From CALLPQ01 sp039819545 (GTDB lineage Bacteria; Pseudomonadota; Alphaproteobacteria; Caulobacterales; Parvularculaceae), in assembly GCA_039819545.1 (NCBI GenBank), contig JBCBRS010000012.1, forward strand, positions 40,192 through 104,191: 64,000 nucleotides of DNA. Reading direction: 5' to 3'. A program made the position numbers and the translations under genes. How positions within the stretch are numbered: position 1 is the first letter of the stretch; each line of letters opens with the position of its first letter. This document shows positions 1-8,261 of the stretch, piece by piece. The notes under the pieces are model-generated. The model saw only the letters and a program-made list of their open reading frames with translations. It was not told where the DNA came from and did no database searches.

Positions 1-748
1 TGTCGATGGCGCGCCCCAGCGCCTCGTGTTCCGGGCAGAGCGGAAAGTCCGGCACGCCGCCCACAGGGTGCATGAGCGTTTCCACCCGCCGCAGGGCCGC
101 GCCCAGTGACCCGCCCGGATGGTAATCGTGAAACCGCGTGGTGGTAATCCCTTTTCTGCGCATCATACTCACGGCGAAGGCATCGCCGAGCGCCATCATG
201 GCGGTGGTGCTGGTGGTTGGCGCGTGGGTCTGGTCGCAGGCCTCCGTCAGGGGGGGCAGGATAAAGCTACAGTCTGCCGCCTTGGCGAGGGCGGAGGCGC
301 GGCCTGCTGTGATCCCCACCAACGGAATCGAAAACCGCCGCGCATAGCCCAGAAGATCGCCAAGCTCTGCCGTCTCGCCGGATTTCGACAAGGCCAGAAT
401 CGCGTCCTCGCCCGTGATCATGCCAAGATCGCCATGGCTCGCCTCGGCCGGATGCAGGTACAATGCTGGCGTGCCGGTGGAGGCAAACGTTGCGGCGATC
501 TTGCGGGCCACATGGCCGGATTTGCCCATGCCGCTCACGATGATGCGCCCGCGCGAGGCGGCAAGCTGATCAAGGCATGCGGTAAAGGCCGCCGCCGCAT
601 CGCCTACGAGCGCAGAGCGCAGGGCCTGCAACCCGGCAATTTCGGTTTCCAACACCTGCGCGGCGCGGCGCACCTGCACATCAGGGTCAGGATCGGAACC
701 AAGATCAGAGCCAAGGTCGGATTTTGAAGAAACACCTGGTGCAGCCAT
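1..748 (-). CDS. kdsD: Arabinose-5-phosphate isomerase, 3' end cut by window edge
   Basis: This enzyme converts ribulose 5-phosphate to arabinose 5-phosphate, the first committed step towards KDO for lipopolysaccharide, in the cytoplasm. About 249 codons are visible. They cover the whole SIS sugar-isomerase domain: GMGKSGHVARKIAATFASTG near residues 73-92, HPAEASHGDLGMI near 99-111, SKSGET near 121, YHPGGSLG near 209. The CBS-domain tail (family length about 325) lies beyond base 1. I chose ATG at 748 because AGG lies about 6 bases upstream; an in-frame ATG at 754 has no spacing for a ribosome site. It is divergent from kdsA, the enzyme that uses its product, so the 165-bp gap probably holds promoters for both. 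The family call is firm. KpsF/GutQ paralogues look alike, but the neighbour favours KdsD. Confidence 0.92.
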   Translation of the reverse strand, partial: MAAPGVSSKSDLGSDLGSDPDPDVQVRRAAQVLETEIAGLQALRSALVGDAAAAFTACLDQLAASRGRIIVSGMGKSGHVARKIAATFASTGTPALYLHPAEASHGDLGMITGEDAILALSKSGETAELGDLLGYARRFSIPLVGITAGRASALAKAADCSFILPPLTEACDQTHAPTTSTTAMMALGDAFAVSMMRRKGITTTRFHDYHPGGSLGAALRRVETLMHPVGGVPDFPLCPEHEALGRAID

Positions 749-913
749 TATCATCCTATTCGCGGTGGCGGGGACGCCCACATGTCGCTTCTTTTCGTAA
801 CGCGTTTTTCGTCGTTGGCATTGTTCTTATAATCAGGCATAGCGCAGGCAGGTGCAAGCGCCTGTCATACTTGGCCAAGCGCCTCAACGGTGAAGCAAAA
901 AAGGAGCGCCCCG

Positions 914-1816
914 ATGGCGCATGAAAATTCCGGCGCGCCCGTCCATGCTCCCGACCATGCTCCCGTTGTGATCCCGGCCCCGGGGGGCGGCACGGTTCGC
1001 GTTTCCAACACCCAACAAATCGTCTTTTTCGCTGGTCCGTGTGCCATGGAAAGCCGCGACCATGCGCTCGACTGTGCCCACGCCCTCAAAGACATTGCCC
1101 AGCGGCTTGAGGTTTGCCTGGTTTTCAAAACATCGTTCGATAAAGCCAATCGCACCAGCGCACAGAGTGCCCGGGGGCTTGGCCTCGATCAGGCTCTACC
1201 GGTCTTTGAGGAAATTCGTGAGGCGACAGGCCTGCCGGTCGTTACTGATGTTCACAGCGCGGACCAGTGTGCCCGCGTGGCGCCTTGCGTTGACGTTTTG
1301 CAAATCCCGGCCTTTTTGTGTCGGCAGACCGATCTGCTTGTGGCCGCCGCGCAAACCGGCAGGGTCATCAAAGTCAAAAAGGGTCAGTTTCTTGCGCCGT
1401 GGGACATCGCCAACGTGGCCGCGAAGATCCGTGACGCCGGCAATGATAAGGTCCTCGTTACGGAACGAGGGGCGAGCTTTGGCTACAATACCCTCGTTTC
1501 CGATTTCCGCAGTGTACCGATCATGGCACGCGACGCTGGCGCGCCGGTTATTTTTGATGCCACCCATTCGGTGCAACAACCGGGCGGTGCGGGGGCGACC
1601 TCGGGCGGTCAGCGCGAATTTGTCCCGACGCTTGCCCGCGCGGCGGTGGCCGTGGGCGTCGCCGGTATCTTTGCCGAAACCCATCCTGACCCTGATCGGG
1701 CCTTGTCAGACGGACCGAATATGATCCCGCTTAACCAGTTCGAGGCGTTCGCCCGCGATCTGCTGGCGCTTGATCGGCTGGCAAAGTCCCGCGCCAGTCT
1801 ACACGGCTATTGCTGA
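914..1816 (+). CDS. kdsA: 3-deoxy-8-phosphooctulonate synthase (KDO-8-P synthase)
   Basis: KdsA condenses phosphoenolpyruvate with arabinose 5-phosphate to make KDO 8-phosphate in the cytoplasm. The 300-residue product carries FFAGPCAMES near residues 38-47, KTSFDKANR near 73, QIPAFLCRQTDLL near 140, KKGQFLAP near 160 and DATHSVQ near 220, all family signatures. The cysteine in AGPC sits where metal-dependent (class II) enzymes have Cys and the E. coli type has Asn, so I infer a class II enzyme. The start at 914 has AAGGAG at 901-906; an upstream in-frame ATG at 890 lacks such a site. It is divergent from kdsD and followed by gapR on the same strand after 164 bp. Confidence 0.95.
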   Translation: MAHENSGAPVHAPDHAPVVIPAPGGGTVRVSNTQQIVFFAGPCAMESRDHALDCAHALKDIAQRLEVCLVFKTSFDKANRTSAQSARGLGLDQALPVFEEIREATGLPVVTDVHSADQCARVAPCVDVLQIPAFLCRQTDLLVAAAQTGRVIKVKKGQFLAPWDIANVAAKIRDAGNDKVLVTERGASFGYNTLVSDFRSVPIMARDAGAPVIFDATHSVQQPGGAGATSGGQREFVPTLARAAVAVGVAGIFAETHPDPDRALSDGPNMIPLNQFEAFARDLLALDRLAKSRASLHGYC

Positions 1817-1980
1817 GGGCCCCGGGCCGGGCTCTGGACGGTGTAGGTCTGACAATTGCGGGCCGGGGTGCAAAAGTCTGGTTTTCCACAGCCCAAGATT
1901 TTCGATTTTCCTTGCCTCACCCAGCGGCTAGGGTCCGCGTCCCATCGGAGATGTTGGAGCAGATTGGAAAGGCGTTCGCT

Positions 1981-2247
1981 ATGGCTGACGGGACAGCAAA
2001 TATGGATGTGCAAACCGGCGGCGTTGCGGCCGACCGGCTGCGCTCGTTTATCGAGCGGGTGGAAAATCTTGAAGAAGAAAAAACCAATATCATGAACGAC
2101 ATCAAGGAAGTCTTCGCCGAGGCCAAAGGCGAGGGTTATGATGTGAAGATCCTGCGCCAAATCATTCGCTTGCGGAAAATGGACCGCGCGGAGCGTCAGG
2201 AGCAGGAAGCCCTGCTCGATCTTTATCTCTCGGCTCTGGGAGATTAA
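1981..2247 (+). CDS. gapR: GapR-like nucleoid-associated protein (DUF2312)
   Basis: The 88-residue product is a small, charged, mostly helical protein matching DUF2312. In Caulobacter this is GapR, which binds AT-rich and overtwisted DNA and supports replication. Visible signatures are RLRSFIERVENLEEEK (about residues 15-30), IKEVFAEAKGEGYDVK (about 35-50), IIRLRKMDRAERQEQE (about 53-68) and the C-terminal LDLYLSALGD. The start at 1981 has GGAAAGG shortly upstream and gives the usual family length of about 90. The open frame extends back to the kdsA stop, but that extension has no family resemblance. A 116-bp repeat array follows directly. Confidence 0.9.
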   Translation: MADGTANMDVQTGGVAADRLRSFIERVENLEEEKTNIMNDIKEVFAEAKGEGYDVKILRQIIRLRKMDRAERQEQEALLDLYLSALGD

Positions 2248-2299
2248 GGGTCTACACAGATTTTATTTTCTGACGTTGGGTGGCTGTTAGCAGGTTCAA

Positions 2300-2700
2300 A
2301 ACGCGCGGCGACCGATCCCGGGTCGGCGCTGCGCTTGCCCGGGAATACGGCATCAAGCTTAGACAATTACACCGTATCCCCGGACTTGATCCGGGGTCTT
2401 CGAATTTGGGTACGCAAAATGTATCAACAGTTCCCGGGTCGGCGCTGCGCTTGCCCGGGAATACGGCATAATGCTTAGACAATTATACCGTATCCCCGGA
2501 CTTGATTCGGGGTCTTCGAATTGGGGTACGGAGAATGCATCAACAGATCCCGGGTCGGCGCTGCGCTTGCCCGGGAATACGGCATCAAGCTTAGACAATT
2601 ACACCGTATCCCCGGACTTGATCCGGGGTCTACCAATTGGGGTACGCAGAATGTGTCAACAGATTCCGGGTCGGCGCTCCGCTTGCCCGGGAATACGGAC
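2300..2700. repeat. Four-copy 116-bp tandem array of palindromic intergenic repeats
   Basis: Four near-identical units begin with CCCGGGTCGGCGCTGCGC at 2317, 2433, 2549 and 2665 (the last with one C changed to T), an exact 116-bp spacing. Each unit holds a CCCGGG...CCCGGG module, a spacer, a hairpin CCCCGGA-CTTGA-TCCGGGG, and a second spacer that includes TTCGAATTGGGGTACG. The unit stays open in several frames, producing spurious repetitive ORFs. The same unit in the opposite orientation occurs at 11.53-12.01 kb, and fragments occur elsewhere in the window. The array fills the whole gap between gapR and rsmD; no gene lies within it. Confidence 0.93.
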
Positions 2701-2710
2701 TGGTCTCTCC

Positions 2711-3283
2711 CTAGTTGAGTCCAAAAATCAGAATACGTGTGTCGCCATAAAGCCGGTCGTCGAGGGGGGTTATTTCCTTTACATCTGGGTACGGATCAGC
2801 CTTTGCTTGTTCTGCAACGACCATCGCGCCAGCGCTTAGCCAGCGCCCCTCAATCAGGGAGCGTATTGTGGGCTGCACAAGGTTTTTGCCATAGGGGGGG
2901 TCGAGAAACGCCATGGTGAAGGGCCCGCCGGCGCTGGCCGGAATGGAGCCGAGGGCCGTGGCGCTGCGGCGATGGATGCGGGTCTGACCAAACAGGCTCA
3001 ATGCCTCGATATTATCGCGCATGACCCCGCGTGCGCCTGCATCGGTTTCCACAAACAAACAGAATGCGGCCCCGCGTGATACCGCCTCAAGGCCCAGCGC
3101 GCCCGACCCCGCATAGAGGTCTATCACCCGCGCGCCCTCAAGGGCGCTGCTAACCCCCGGCCAGTCCGCGTGGGCCAGCACATTAAACAGCGCCTCGCGC
3201 GTGCGATCAGTGGTGGGGCGGGTGCTTTGGCCCTTGGGCGCCCGGATGGGACGGCCGCGATACTCCCCGCCGACAATACGCAT
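2711..3283 (-). CDS. rsmD: 16S rRNA (guanine(966)-N2)-methyltransferase
   Basis: RsmD methylates G966 of 16S rRNA using S-adenosylmethionine during small-subunit assembly. The 190-residue product begins MRIVGGEYRGRPIRAPKG, the family N-terminus, followed by RPTTDRTREALFNVL (about 27-41), the SAM-binding loop DLYAGSGALGLEAVSRG (about 60-76) and the catalytic DPPYGKN (about 128). Length matches the family. I start at ATG 3283; a TTG six codons upstream is the only extension. It runs towards the repeat array, and the upstream gene on the same strand is a lipoprotein 86 bp away. Confidence 0.94.
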   Translation of the reverse strand: MRIVGGEYRGRPIRAPKGQSTRPTTDRTREALFNVLAHADWPGVSSALEGARVIDLYAGSGALGLEAVSRGAAFCLFVETDAGARGVMRDNIEALSLFGQTRIHRRSATALGSIPASAGGPFTMAFLDPPYGKNLVQPTIRSLIEGRWLSAGAMVVAEQAKADPYPDVKEITPLDDRLYGDTRILIFGLN

Positions 3284-3369
3284 ACTGAGGGTCCAGTTCA
3301 AAAAAAGGGCTGGACCAAAACCTGCGCTTTGGTTCAGCCCTGATCTATCTCAAAGGTCGATGAACGTCT

Positions 3370-4338
3370 TTATTCGGCCGGTTTGCGAAAGAGAAGCGTC
3401 ATGCGGTCAGACTCGCCAATGGCGGTCATCTGCGCTTTTAGCTCTTCATTATCGGCGCTCGTGCCAAGCGTTGGTGGGAGACGCCAGACCATGTCGTCAT
3501 TGCTGGGCTTGTCTTTGGGATTTGCGTTAATTTCGCTTTGCTCGACCAGTTCCAGACCGGCGTCGGTGAAAGCAGCGATCACGGCGCTTTGTTTCACATA
3601 GCCCTGGTCGCCCGTAGCCCAGGCGTCGTCATTGCCCTCAGGTCCGCGATGTTGAACCACACCAACGAGCCCTCCGGGCTTGAGAACGCGCGTTGTTTCT
3701 TCCAGCGCACTCGTCAGGAAACCGCCTTTTTCTTCAAACCGGTTGAGATGATGCAGGGCACGGATCATCAATACCGCATCGGCGGTTCCGGCCATCTCGT
3801 CGGGCATATTGCCAAAGGCGAAGGCTTTCACGTCCGCGTCGCCTTCGTCAGAGGCTTCGCTGGTGGATGTGGTCCAGTTCTCAGACCAGGTGCGCCGGGC
3901 CTCAAGGAATTCGTCATTCACAAAGCCGCCAAATAGCGCCCACATTTCCGGGTCATAGTCGGCACCCACAAGCGTACTGTCTGCGCCCAGATAGGGGAGC
4001 AGAATGCCCGTATACCAACCATTATTGCCGGGCAGCACTTCCACAACGGTCATGCCGGGCTTGATGCGCAAGAACTCCAACGTCTCTTTCGGGTTGCGCG
4101 CACCATAGCGGGCCTTTACGGCGTCCGGCTGGCTTGCCAAAACGCTGTCCAGTTTCGTGCTTGCATCATCGGCCATGACTTCGGGTTGCAGGTCCGCCGC
4201 CGGTGTCTCTGGTGCCGTTTCGGGGGCGCCTTCGGTTGTCGGCTCAGGCGATGCGGGTGCTTCGGGCTCCGACGGTTTGTCGGCGGAACATGCGCCAAGC
4301 GCAAAGACCGCGACGGTGGATAGGAAGAGCTTTTTCAT
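3370..4338 (-). CDS. Lipoprotein with a class I SAM-methyltransferase fold (COG4798-like)
   Basis: The 322-residue product starts with a lipoprotein signal peptide ending in a lipobox (ALGAC, Cys about residue 16), then a Pro/Glu/Ala-rich linker to about residue 60. A methyltransferase-like domain follows: MTVVEVLPGNNGWYTGILLPYL (about 95-116), acidic GADYDPEMW, LMIRALHHLNR (about 190) and VLKPGGLVGVVQHR (about 222). It resembles the predicted methyltransferases of COG4798, whose substrate is not known. A secreted, lipid-anchored methyltransferase is odd because SAM is cytoplasmic; the fold may have been reused. The start at 4338 has GGGGAC upstream. Function is uncertain; the fold and export call are good. 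Confidence 0.75.
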   Translation of the reverse strand: MKKLFLSTVAVFALGACSADKPSEPEAPASPEPTTEGAPETAPETPAADLQPEVMADDASTKLDSVLASQPDAVKARYGARNPKETLEFLRIKPGMTVVEVLPGNNGWYTGILLPYLGADSTLVGADYDPEMWALFGGFVNDEFLEARRTWSENWTTSTSEASDEGDADVKAFAFGNMPDEMAGTADAVLMIRALHHLNRFEEKGGFLTSALEETTRVLKPGGLVGVVQHRGPEGNDDAWATGDQGYVKQSAVIAAFTDAGLELVEQSEINANPKDKPSNDDMVWRLPPTLGTSADNEELKAQMTAIGESDRMTLLFRKPAE

Positions 4339-4476
4339 TGTTAGTCCCCAATTTTTGCCGTGTTTGCAGGGTTTCAATGCATGTTGCATACCCTATCACG
4401 CCGCCGGTGTTAACCAAGCGGGCTAGCAGATTGCAGGACTTTCACATTCCCCCGCGGACCCCCCGCGGACGTTGCG

Positions 4477-5700
4477 TCAGTGCGCCCTGTTAGAATGGCG
4501 CTTGAATTCAAGCCGGGCGATGGAGCGACAATGAACTTCGTCCGGGCCATCGGCGAGCCGCAAGGTTCGCAGGTGCGCATAGGACTGGGCGAGGCCAAAG
4601 TCGGTGGTCACCCCGCCGCCGCCATGGGCCTGTATCGCGTCATCAATAACCTTCAACGCCATTCGCGGGGCGGCAACCTTGATCATGGCAATTTCGCCCT
4701 GCGCGGCCTTGTTGCCCACCGTGTCCATCATCCAGGCTGCCTTCAACGTCAGGAGCCGCGTCATCTCAATATCGATGCGCGCCTCGGCAACCCGCTGTTC
4801 CCAGATCGAATGCTGGTAAATTGGCTTGCCAAAAGCTTCCCGGCTTAACAGGCGCTTGGCCATCTTTTCCAGCGCAACCTCCGCCGCGCCAATGGTCCGC
4901 ATGCAATGGTGGATACGGCCAGGGCCAAGCCGACCTTGCGCAATTTCAAAGCCGCGCCCTTCGCCCAGCAGCATATTTTCCTTCGGTACCCGGACATTAT
5001 CAAGTTCCACTTCCATATGGCCGTGGGGCGCATCATCATAGCCAAACACCGGCAGGTGCCGCAGGATTTTTACCCCCGGCGTGTCGGCAGGCACAAGGAT
5101 CATGGATTGCTGTTTGTGGCGGTCGGCCGTTTTATCGGTTTTGCCCATGACGATATAGACTTTGCACCGTGGGTCACCGGCGCCCGATGACCACCATTTG
5201 CGCCCGTTGATCACATAGTCGTCGCCGTCCCGGGTAATCTCGGTCTCAATATTGGTGGCGTCAGAGGAGGCAACACGAGGTTCCGTCATCAAAAATGCTG
5301 AGCGGATTTCGCCTGCGAGGAGAGGGGTGAGCCATTCTTCCTGCTGCGCGGGCGTGCCATATTTCGTCAGCACTTCCATATTCCCGGTATCGGGTGCAGC
5401 GCAGTTAAAAACTTCCGGCGCGATGTAACACCGCCCGGTCAATTCGGCGATGGGTGCATAGTCGGCATTGGAAAGGCCGGGCCCATAATCAGGGTCAGGA
5501 TGAAACATATTCCATAGACCAGCGTCTTTGGCTTTGGCTTTCAAGTCCTCAATGACGGAAGGGACTTTCCATCGGCCATCGGGGCCAAATTCCGTATGCT
5601 GACGCTCATAGATTTCGTTACCCTCATAGACATGGGCATCCATGAAATCGGAAACGCGTTTCATATGGTCCTGGCAGCGGTCAGAATAGGCAAAATGCAT
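4477..5700 (-). CDS. Acyl-CoA dehydrogenase, ACAD10/11-like
   Basis: This FAD flavoenzyme introduces the alpha-beta double bond into an acyl-CoA in fatty-acid or related catabolism. The 407-residue product has the full three-domain layout: helical N-terminus; a middle domain with FLMTEPRVASSDATNIE (about 135-151) and INGRKWWSSGAGDPRC (about 160-175); and a C-terminal helical domain with IQAHGGGGVTTDFGLAQSY (about 353-371) and RTLRLADGPDEVH (about 375-387). The YIAPEVFNCAAPDTGNME segment near 90 is typical of the ACAD10/11-like group. Chain-length preference cannot be read from sequence. It is transcribed alone; upstream lies a 244-bp gap with a 13-bp repeat. Confidence 0.88.
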   Translation of the reverse strand: MHFAYSDRCQDHMKRVSDFMDAHVYEGNEIYERQHTEFGPDGRWKVPSVIEDLKAKAKDAGLWNMFHPDPDYGPGLSNADYAPIAELTGRCYIAPEVFNCAAPDTGNMEVLTKYGTPAQQEEWLTPLLAGEIRSAFLMTEPRVASSDATNIETEITRDGDDYVINGRKWWSSGAGDPRCKVYIVMGKTDKTADRHKQQSMILVPADTPGVKILRHLPVFGYDDAPHGHMEVELDNVRVPKENMLLGEGRGFEIAQGRLGPGRIHHCMRTIGAAEVALEKMAKRLLSREAFGKPIYQHSIWEQRVAEARIDIEMTRLLTLKAAWMMDTVGNKAAQGEIAMIKVAAPRMALKVIDDAIQAHGGGGVTTDFGLAQSYAHLRTLRLADGPDEVHCRSIARLEFKRHSNRAH

Positions 5701-5825
5701 GGGGGAAACTCCTCAACGATGAAAGCCAAACTATCGCCACGGCGGGGTGGAGGGAAAGGAGATTATACAGTTTTGCCTGCGACTATTGGGGGATTATCCG
5801 TGCGAGCGTCTCTGGCGCCTGTTTT

Positions 5826-5890
5826 CTGGCCCGGTGTTCTGGCCCGGTGTTCTGGGCTGGTGTTCTGGGCCGGTGATCTGGGCTGGGGGG
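5826..5890. repeat. 13-bp minisatellite, five units
   Basis: Five consecutive 13-base units read CTGGCCCGGTGTT (5826), the same again (5839), CTGGGCTGGTGTT (5852), CTGGGCCGGTGAT (5865) and CTGGGCTGGGGGG (5878). The array lies in the gap between the acyl-CoA dehydrogenase start and the end of the DUF427 gene, both on the minus strand. Thirteen is not a multiple of three and no coding frame is convincing here. Copy number may vary between strains. Confidence 0.85.
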
Positions 5891-5944
5891 GCTTGGTCAT
5901 TTTTCGCGTGTGCAGACGGTGGAATTGATTTTCTGATTACGCTC

Positions 5945-6568
5945 TTACCAGTGGCCAGTCCCGTCGTCGCCCTTGATGGGGCCTTTGATGGCGCCCGTTA
6001 CCCAGCCCGCATAAAGCGCGCCCGGTTGCGGGCGCACCTGCTCTCGCCCGATAAAGCAGGCCTCGACCCGGGCCGGATAAAAGCCAAACCACCCGGCGAT
6101 CCGGCTATAGCCCATCCCGAGATCATCCAGCGGATCAGGATAGCAAAACGCCGCGTGACGCGAGCGCAAATCGTGGGAGTGAACGTCATAATAAACCGCA
6201 GCCCCCTTCCATTCGCACACCGATACTGCGTCGGTTTGCGCAAGCATGGTCAAGTCCACATCATCGGGGGGGAAGTACCAGACTGGCGCGCCTGCCGTCT
6301 CACAGATGCGCAAGGCCCGGCTCGATCTGGCAAGGGTTTTGCGGTTGAAGATCACCGAGGCCACGAGGGGCGCGCCATCGGCGCGAGGGCCCTGCGGGCC
6401 AACAGTCTGGGGACCGGGCGCGCGCACCTCTGGTGGGCGGGGGTAGTCCCAGACCGATTCTTCGCCAGGACCAGCCGGGTCTCTTGCGGGCTTTGGCCCC
6501 GCATCCCAATTCAATCGATGCGCGGCAACCCGGCGTAATAGCTGTTCTTTCGGTGGTAGGTCCGCCAT
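5945..6568 (-). CDS. DUF427 domain protein
   Basis: The 207-residue product matches DUF427, a small beta-rich family of unknown function common in Actinobacteria and Alphaproteobacteria. Signatures are EESVWDYPRPPEV (about 36-48), VIFNRKTLARSSRALRICET (about 72-91), PVWYFPPDDVDL (about 95-106), CEWKGAAVYYDV (about 118-129) and a closing FCYPDPLDDL...AGWFGFYPARVEACFIG. No catalytic residues are assigned for the family. Start at ATG 6568. It is followed by the acyl-CoA dehydrogenase promoter region and preceded by tadA on the same strand, with 60 bp between them. Confidence 0.82.
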   Translation of the reverse strand: MADLPPKEQLLRRVAAHRLNWDAGPKPARDPAGPGEESVWDYPRPPEVRAPGPQTVGPQGPRADGAPLVASVIFNRKTLARSSRALRICETAGAPVWYFPPDDVDLTMLAQTDAVSVCEWKGAAVYYDVHSHDLRSRHAAFCYPDPLDDLGMGYSRIAGWFGFYPARVEACFIGREQVRPQPGALYAGWVTGAIKGPIKGDDGTGHW

Positions 6569-6628
6569 GAAACCCTCCCATGGTTAGGTTACCAGCCTAT
6601 ACGGTGTGCGGCCGGCTTTGGCGTTTTC

Positions 6629-7093
6629 TTATTTGCGGCGTGCCCGAAAAAAATCACGCAGCATGGTCGCCGCCTCCTGCGCCAATGGCCCCTCATCTAC
6701 CTGTGGCTTCCAGTGACAGGTGGAATGGTCAAACACCCGCGCGCCGTGCCAGACGCCGCCGCCCTTCGGGTCCGACGCCGCAATCACAAGGCGGCTGACC
6801 CGGGCATGGGAAATCGCCCCGGCGCACATGGCACACGGCTCAAGCGTCACATAAAGCGTTGTCCCGTTGAGCCTGAAATTTTTGCGGGCGCGCGCGCCGG
6901 CACGCAGCGCATTCATCTCCGCATGACCGGTGGGGTCGGGGACACGGCGCGTGGTATTGCCTGCTGCGGCGAGGATGACACCGTCGCCGTCCACAAGCAC
7001 GGCCCCCACCGGGACCTCGTCGGCATCGCCCGCCGCCCGCGCCGCATCAAGGGCGGCAGCCATGTGACGGCTATCCATCTGTAAAAGGCTCAT
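6629..7093 (-). CDS. tadA: tRNA-specific adenosine deaminase
   Basis: TadA deaminates adenosine 34 of tRNA-Arg(ACG) to inosine. The 154-residue product has both zinc and catalytic motifs, GHAEMNAL (proton-shuttling Glu; about residues 56-63) and LEPCAMCAGAISHARV (zinc cysteines; about 85-100), with VGAVLVDGDG upstream. The open frame extends about 96 codons beyond MSLLQMD but the extra part antiparallels the rluB coding sequence and is unlikely to be used. I chose ATG at 7093; ATG 7078 is an alternative. It is divergent from rluB with only 52 bp between starts, so promoters are shared or overlapping. Confidence 0.93.
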   Translation of the reverse strand: MSLLQMDSRHMAAALDAARAAGDADEVPVGAVLVDGDGVILAAAGNTTRRVPDPTGHAEMNALRAGARARKNFRLNGTTLYVTLEPCAMCAGAISHARVSRLVIAASDPKGGGVWHGARVFDHSTCHWKPQVDEGPLAQEAATMLRDFFRARRK

Positions 7094-7145
7094 TTCCACA
7101 GCGGGACTATCGCTCAGCCCCTGTGCTGATGCTAGACCGTCTCCC

Positions 7146-7946
7146 ATGCAAAAAATTTCTACCCAAACCGATACCTCCGCTTCAGACACCGATGCCGCCA
7201 ATGCGGTAGAGGGCGAGCGCATTGCCAAATATCTCGCAAGGGCGGGCGTGGCCTCCCGGCGGGAGGTGGAACGGATGATCGCGCAGGGCATTATCACGGT
7301 GGATGGCACGGTCCTGTCGACGCCGGCATTCAAGGTGACGCCGGCCATGGATATCCGCGTTGATGGCACCCGCGTGGGCAAGCCGGACCGCGCCCGCGTC
7401 TGGCGCTATCATAAGCCCGATAATCTGGTGACAACCCACGCCGACCCCCAAGGACGCCGCACCGTGTTTCAGGCGCTGGAGGGGCAGGTGCCCCGCGTCA
7501 TCTCCGTCGGCCGTCTCGACCTGACCACCGAGGGGCTGTTGCTTCTCACCAATGATGGCGGTCTGGCGCGCACGCTTGAGTTACCGAGCACCGGGTGGAC
7601 GCGCCGCTACCGTGTGCGCGCCTGGGGCCGGGTGAAACAGGATCAGCTTGATGCGCTGAAAGACGGGATCACCATTGAGGGCATCCAGTACGGGCCGATC
7701 CGCGCCCAGGTGGATAGTCAGCAGGGGGACAATGTCTGGGTCACCCTCTCAATCAAGGAAGGCAAAAACCGCGAGGTCCGCACGATCATGCGGGCCCTTG
7801 ACCTGCAGGTGAACCGCCTGATCCGTACCGCCTATGGCCCCTTTCAGTTGGGCAAGCTTGCCCGGGGCGCGGTGGAAGAAGTTACGCCCAAGCAGCTCAA
7901 GGATCAATTGGGAAAGAAACTCTGTACACAGATTGGTCTGGAATAA
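7146..7946 (+). CDS. rluB: 23S rRNA pseudouridine synthase B family
   Basis: This enzyme isomerises uridine to pseudouridine in rRNA; RluB acts at position 2605 of 23S rRNA in E. coli. The 266-residue product has an N-terminal S4 RNA-binding domain (ERIAKYLARAGVASRREVERMI, about 19-40) and the catalytic core with the family motif VGRLDLTTEGLLLLTNDG (about 119-136), which contains the catalytic aspartate, followed by GKNREVRTIMRAL near 210. A close paralogue such as RluE/RsuA is possible, but length and motif favour RluB. The DUF4169 gene follows after 3 bp, suggesting co-transcription. Confidence 0.9.
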   Translation: MQKISTQTDTSASDTDAANAVEGERIAKYLARAGVASRREVERMIAQGIITVDGTVLSTPAFKVTPAMDIRVDGTRVGKPDRARVWRYHKPDNLVTTHADPQGRRTVFQALEGQVPRVISVGRLDLTTEGLLLLTNDGGLARTLELPSTGWTRRYRVRAWGRVKQDQLDALKDGITIEGIQYGPIRAQVDSQQGDNVWVTLSIKEGKNREVRTIMRALDLQVNRLIRTAYGPFQLGKLARGAVEEVTPKQLKDQLGKKLCTQIGLE

Positions 7947-7949
7947 ATC

Positions 7950-8138
7950 ATGCCGAATGAAGTCGTAAACCTCAAACAGGCCCGCAAGAAACGCAAACGC
8001 GCCGCCAAGGCCAGCAAGGCCAAAGCCAACCGCGAAAAATTCGGCCGCACGAAAACGGAAAAAGTACTGGCCGAACGCGACGCAGACACCGCCAAAGCCG
8101 ACCTTGACGGGCATAAGCTAGAAAAACCGGAGGCGTAG
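7950..8138 (+). CDS. DUF4169 small basic protein
   Basis: The 62-residue product is strongly basic at the N-terminus (NLKQARKKRKRAAKASKAKA) and carries the FGRTK motif near residue 31 and a C-terminal LDGHKLE, the hallmarks of DUF4169, a small alphaproteobacterial family with no assigned function. Lysine/arginine content suggests nucleic-acid binding, but that is inference. The start follows the rluB stop by 3 bp, so translation is probably coupled. The next gene is convergent. Confidence 0.8.
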   Translation: MPNEVVNLKQARKKRKRAAKASKAKANREKFGRTKTEKVLAERDADTAKADLDGHKLEKPEA

Positions 8139-8261
8139 CGGGGCGGTTCGAGAGAGTGTGAAAGACAGCCTTAAACCCCAACACTACCCTGCCTCACTGT
8201 TGACGCGCGTTTGGGCCTTCACTCAATGAGCCACGCGGCTCTTTCACCGATGCGGTTTGTT

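Noticed and set aside
119..727. Long plus-strand open frame opposite kdsD
   Set aside because: It is the shadow of the kdsD coding sequence, which is clearly the real gene on the minus strand.
2252..2839. Several open frames on both strands across the 2.3-kb repeat array, with repeated SALRLPGNT-like residues
   Set aside because: They arise from the 116-bp DNA repeat being open in several frames. No ribosome sites, and the same residues recur in phase with the repeat.
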